Assembly: GCA_018818235.1 (NCBI GenBank)
Contig: JAHISE010000014.1
Location: 1-6,683 of the forward strand
Direction of reading: 5' to 3'
Source: Patescibacteria group bacterium
GTDB taxonomy: Bacteria > Patescibacteriota > Gracilibacteria > Peribacterales > Peribacteraceae
Length of the DNA stretch: 6,683 nucleotides
This document shows, piece by piece, positions 4,756 through 6,683 of this stretch. Position 1 is the stretch's first letter, and each line of letters starts with the position of its first letter. The notes under the pieces are model-generated. The model worked only from the letters and a program-made list of their open reading frames with translations. It was not told where the DNA came from and did not search any database. Position numbers and translations under genes: made by a program.

Positions 4756-5553
4756 ATGTCTATCCTCAGCATCAAAAACCTTCATATATCCACTGATGGT
4801 CAGAAGATCGTCAAAGGAATCGATCTAATCATCAAAGAAGGCGAAGTTCATGCCATTATGGGGCCAAATGGTTCAGGCAAATCCACACTTGTGAATGCAT
4901 TGATGGGGAATCCCAAATACACAATTACTGATGGTGAGATTTTGTTTAAGGGTAGGGATCTTCTGGCATTGGATCCTCACGAACGGGCTCAAGCAGGACT
5001 ATTCCTCGCCTTCCAATATCCAAGAACAATCGAAGGGGTGAGCCTAAGAAGCTTTCTATTTTCAGCATACTCGGCACAGATGGCTGCCAGATTTCCCGAT
5101 AAGAGAAAAATCTCACCTATTACATTCCAAGCACTTCTTCAGCAAAAGATGGATTTGCTAAAACTGGATCATTTTTTTGCGGAAAGGTCGGTTAATGAGG
5201 GATTTTCCGGAGGAGAAAAGAAGAAAGCTGAAGTGCTTCAAATGCTAACACTCGAGCCGGAGCTTGCTTTGCTCGATGAGACGGATTCGGGGTTGGATAT
5301 TGATGCTCTTAAGGTGGTTGCTGAAGGGATTAATGAGTTGAGGGTCGCTGGTCACGAGTCACTGGTCACTAGTCGACCAGCGACCAGCGACCAGCGACCA
5401 GCGACTCTCATCGTCACCCACTACGCCCGCATCCTCGATTACATAAAACCGGACTTCGTGCATGTTATGGAGGATGGGAGGATTACAAGGTCAGGTAATG
5501 CAGAGTTGGCGGGGGAGTTGGAAAAGGTAGGATACGGTGAAATGAAAAATTGA
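4756..5553 (+). CDS. sufC: Fe-S cluster assembly ATPase SufC, with in-frame repeat insertion
   Basis: The product is 265 residues; E. coli SufC is 248. SufC is the ABC ATPase of the SufBCD scaffold that builds Fe-S clusters in the cytoplasm. Motifs in order are Walker A GPNGSGKST (36-44), the Q-loop AFQYP (85-89, Gln87), the ABC signature FSGGEKKK (150-157), Walker B LALLDETDSGLD (170-181, SufC-specific ETDSGLDID), and the H-loop IVTHY with His222. The tail KPDFVHVMEDGRITRSG (231-247) matches the family. Between GINELR (191-196) and LIVTHY (218-223) there are about 21 residues where E. coli has about six; the extra protein (VAGHESLVTSRPATSDQRPA) is translated repeat DNA, yet the frame is kept and both flanking motifs are intact. 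The C-terminus ends in EMKN, also in repeat-like sequence. No sufB/sufD is visible in the window. ATG 4756 has no Shine-Dalgarno and is preceded by repeat sequence. Confidence 0.93.
   Translation: MSILSIKNLHISTDGQKIVKGIDLIIKEGEVHAIMGPNGSGKSTLVNALMGNPKYTITDGEILFKGRDLLALDPHERAQAGLFLAFQYPRTIEGVSLRSFLFSAYSAQMAARFPDKRKISPITFQALLQQKMDLLKLDHFFAERSVNEGFSGGEKKKAEVLQMLTLEPELALLDETDSGLDIDALKVVAEGINELRVAGHESLVTSRPATSDQRPATLIVTHYARILDYIKPDFVHVMEDGRITRSGNAELAGELEKVGYGEMKN
5344..5405. repeat. GTCRCTR heptamer palindrome inserted inside sufC
   Basis: The left arm (5344-5374) is GTCGCTG, GTCACGA, GTCACTG, GTCACTA and GTC. The right arm (5375-5405) is GAC followed by four identical CAGCGAC units. The two 31-bp arms meet without a loop at GTCGAC and pair at 25 of 31 positions. 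Arm length and unit match the intergenic copy at 2166-2250. The element is 62 bp, but net growth of the protein against E. coli SufC is about 15 residues, so a few native codons were replaced or lost. Confidence 0.9.
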
Positions 5554-5643
5554 AACCAAAAATGAAAAATGGGGATATCATTTGAGAATTCCAGTTTGGA
5601 GTCACTTTAGCATTTTCCACTTTCCATTTTCCACTTTCCATTT
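5541..5643. repeat. Heptamer repeat at the sufC 3' end and SIMPL 5' region
   Basis: The right part is regular: CATTTTC, CACTTTC, CATTTTC, CACTTTC plus CAT (5611-5641), again four 7-bp units and three bases. The left part (5541-5574) is AATGAAAAATTGAAACC-like followed by AAAAATGAAAAATGG, approximately the reverse complement of the right units (AAATGGA, AAGTGGA). The last codons and stop of sufC lie in the left part, and the right part ends about 30 bp before the SIMPL start codon. Confidence 0.7.
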
Positions 5644-5648
5644 ATACT
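5643..5648 (+). promoter_or_regulatory. Possible -10 box for the SIMPL gene
   Basis: TATACT matches TATAAT in five of six positions. The predicted start, about 5655, falls after the ATG at 5651 and 18 bp before the ATG at 5673. No good -35 is found 17 bp upstream (that stretch is repeat DNA), so this is tentative. It fits a short leader for the ATG 5673 start. Confidence 0.3.
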
Positions 5649-5672
5649 TCATGTCTAATTCCCCCCAACTCC

Positions 5673-6422
5673 ATGGACTACCCCCACACTGGCAAATGCC
5701 GCTCACTCTGTATCCCGCTCGTCGTTTCACTAATACTAGGCGGAGCATTTATTTACGGAAAGAAAGTTGAGACGAGAAGTATTGATCAATTCACTATCTC
5801 CGTTAATGGCGAAGGCAAGGTGAATGCAATTCCGGATATTGCACAAATGAACTTTGGTGTAGATACCGGTAGGCAGAAAACTGCAGAAGCTGCGATGGAA
5901 ATGCTTGGCATAAAAATGACAAAGGTTATAGATGCACTCAAGGCGCAGGGGATAGAAGAAAAAGATATAGCAACGCAGTATCTAAACCTAAATCCAGCTT
6001 ACGATTGGAAAGAAGGTGAGCGTATTGATCGTGGATTCGAAGCAAGCCAAAATCTGCGTGTAAAAATTCGTGAACTTGACGCAATAAGCAAAGTTCTTTC
6101 TGCAGCAGCTGCCGCAGGAGCCAATCAGGCGGGGAGTGTTAGCTTTACAATTGATGATCCGGAAGTTCTAAAAGCACAGGCGCGGGTCAAAGCCATAGCA
6201 AATGCACAGGAGAAGGCAGTTAAGCTTGCAAATGAACTTGGTGCGAGCCTTGGAAAGCTCAAGGGATTCTCGGAGGGTGGTGGTTACGCACCTCCAATGG
6301 CAAGAATGAATATGGCCGTTATGGAGGCTGGAATGGGAGGTGGTGGAGATATGGCGCCACCTGTACCGGCAGGTGAGCAGGAGGTGATGGTGAATGTGGT
6401 GTTGATGTATGAATTGAAGTAG
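5673..6422 (+). CDS. SIMPL-domain (DUF541) membrane-anchored protein
   Basis: The product is 249 residues. Residues 12-29 (LCIPLVVSLILGGAFIYG) are one hydrophobic segment after a short basic N-terminus, predicting a membrane anchor or uncleaved signal with the rest outside the cytoplasm. The SIMPL domain spans about 38-249: FTISVNGEGKVNAIPDIAQM (40-59) is the typical opening, with the VTGxGxV-like GEGKV, followed by the LNLNPAYDW segment (104-112) and the long helix KAQARVKAIANAQEKAVKLA (167-186) with the ELGASLGKLKGFSE turn. A Gly/Met/Pro-rich loop (202-232) precedes the final strand VMVNVVLMYEL. Family members (Omp-26/BP26, YggE) are envelope proteins of unclear biochemistry, some linked to oxidative stress. 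The ATG 5673 start lacks a Shine-Dalgarno; a one-base change in the C6 tract at 5661-5666 would join it to the ATG at 5651. It follows sufC on the same strand but is separated by 119 bp of repeat. Confidence 0.87.
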   Translation: MDYPHTGKCRSLCIPLVVSLILGGAFIYGKKVETRSIDQFTISVNGEGKVNAIPDIAQMNFGVDTGRQKTAEAAMEMLGIKMTKVIDALKAQGIEEKDIATQYLNLNPAYDWKEGERIDRGFEASQNLRVKIRELDAISKVLSAAAAAGANQAGSVSFTIDDPEVLKAQARVKAIANAQEKAVKLANELGASLGKLKGFSEGGGYAPPMARMNMAVMEAGMGGGGDMAPPVPAGEQEVMVNVVLMYELK

Positions 6423-6423
6423 G

Positions 6424-6492
6424 CAATCAACAATCAACACGTCCGCGCTCCTTTCGGGAGCGGACTTTCGACAATCAACATTCGACATTCAG
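6424..6492. repeat. CAATCAA heptamer units flanking the SIMPL terminator hairpin
   Basis: Two CAATCAA units (6424-6437) lie upstream of the hairpin, and four 7-bp units CTTTCGA, CAATCAA, CATTCGA, CATTCAG (6465-6492) lie downstream. Here both sides run in the same direction, unlike the inverted elements elsewhere. Confidence 0.7.
6441..6468 (+). terminator. Hairpin terminator after the SIMPL gene
   Basis: GTCC, a two-base bulge (GC), GCTCC, loop TTTCG, GGAGC and GGAC form a GC-rich stem (9 bp) 19 bp after the stop codon. It is followed by only three T before CGACAA, so it is a weak intrinsic terminator by sequence. Confidence 0.6.
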
Positions 6493-6530
6493 CTTTGTTT
6501 GGAATGTGGGCGTCAGTCATCCAGTGTTTT

Positions 6531-6571
6531 AGTATAAGAAGTATTCGCGCGAATGCTTCCTATAGTATACT
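6531..6571. repeat. Long imperfect palindrome centred on ATTCGCGCGAAT
   Basis: AGTATAAGAAGTATTCGC and the complement of GCGAATGCTTCCTATAGTATACT align with one 5-base gap, centred on the 12-bp perfect palindrome ATTCGCGCGAAT (6543-6554). The outer ends AGTATA and TATACT also pair. It lacks a real T-tract on either strand (TTTAC on plus, TAAAAC on minus). It may be a bidirectional terminator between the convergent SIMPL gene and the minus-strand gene at the right edge, or an operator. Confidence 0.6.
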
Positions 6572-6579
6572 TTACATTC

Positions 6580-6617
6580 AAAAAGCCACAGTTAGTACCA
6601 ATACACTAATGTTGGCT
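6580..6617 (-). terminator. Intrinsic terminator for the gene at the right edge
   Basis: On the minus strand AGCCA-ACA-TTAGT (6617-6605) pairs with ACTAA-CTG-TGGCT (6596-6584) as two 5-bp stems separated by a 3x3 internal loop, with an 8-nt loop. Five T follow (6584-6580). It begins at the last base of the TAA stop proposed for the minus-strand gene, which is a common arrangement. Confidence 0.6.
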
Positions 6618-6683
6618 TACAGATCCAATAAATAAAGCCCTGTCCTCTCATCAAGCCTGCGATCAAGCTTTGCCTCCAGCTTC
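6617..6683 (-). CDS. C-terminal end of an unidentified protein (partial)
   Basis: Twenty-one codons are visible before TAA at 6619-6617, reading KLEAKLDRRLDERTGLYLLDL; the rest lies beyond the right edge. Charged residues alternate with leucines as in a helix. Support is a stop codon placed right at the start of a terminator hairpin and protein-like composition; the stretch is too short for identification, and another minus frame is also open here (its stop falls inside the hairpin, so it is less likely). Confidence 0.45.
   Translation of the reverse strand, partial: KLEAKLDRRLDERTGLYLLDL

Noticed and set aside
4620..4775. A 52-residue N-terminal extension of the ferredoxin (frame open to 4775)
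   Set aside because: The extra codons lie in inverted repeat DNA and even enter sufC on the other strand; family similarity begins at MPKVTF (4619).
5582..5770. A 62-codon frame upstream of and overlapping the SIMPL gene
   Set aside because: Most of it is translated CATTTTC/CACTTTC repeat followed by an out-of-frame reading of the SIMPL N-terminus; no independent coding sign.
6597..6683. Alternative minus frame at the right edge ending in TAC TAA
   Set aside because: Its stop falls inside the terminator hairpin and its composition is rich in Trp, Tyr and Cys; the frame ending at 6617 fits the terminator position better.

Overview
The window looks like a piece of bacterial chromosome of moderate GC content (roughly 40% over most of it, nearer 47% in the first kilobase by rough count). 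Most genes outside the first kilobase lack a Shine-Dalgarno sequence, and the spacers are full of short tandem and inverted repeats. A small-genome uncultured lineage such as a Patescibacteria/CPR group (for example Peregrinibacteria-like) is my best guess from gene content and style, but no rRNA or marker phylogeny here proves it. All genes seen are bacterial housekeeping or regulatory genes; there is no phage, plasmid or IS gene.

Layout. (1) 1-1031: three tandem, paralogous STAS-domain genes (anti-sigma-factor-antagonist type) on the minus strand, each with a good Shine-Dalgarno and with a TTGACA promoter box upstream; the last gene runs off the left edge. (2) 1061-1170: an AT-rich heptamer repeat. 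(3) 1178-2149 (+): a divergent DNA polymerase III delta-prime subunit. (4) 2166-2250: an inverted repeat built from GTCRCTR heptamers. (5) 2306-3094 (+): a membrane-anchored TPR protein, whose end overlaps by 27 bp the end of the convergent serine acetyltransferase gene (3068-4063, -). (6) 4083-4230: the upstream region of that acetyltransferase, containing a consensus promoter, a Cys-rich short ORF and an intrinsic terminator. (7) 4338-4619 (-): an Isc-type [2Fe-2S] ferredoxin, divergent from (8) sufC (4756-5553, +), the ABC ATPase of Fe-S cluster assembly. (9) 5673-6422 (+): a membrane-anchored SIMPL (DUF541) protein with a hairpin terminator. (10) 6617-6683 (-): the probable last codons of another gene with its own terminator.

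Functional thread. Cysteine synthesis (serine acetyltransferase) and Fe-S cluster assembly (SufC, ferredoxin) are close together; cysteine is the sulfur source for the clusters, so the neighbourhood is a plausible sulfur/Fe-S locus.

Two observations stand out. First, the acetyltransferase leader reads as a complete ribosome-mediated attenuator: promoter, a 12-18 residue leader peptide containing Cys-Ala-Tyr-Cys-Tyr-Ser-Tyr-Cys, an antiterminator strand overlapping the leader stop codon, and a terminator with six U just before the gene. Second, the window carries several repeats that differ in sequence but share one architecture (four 7-bp units plus three bases, about 31 bp per arm, often inverted). 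One of these is inserted in frame inside sufC between the Walker B and H-loop regions.
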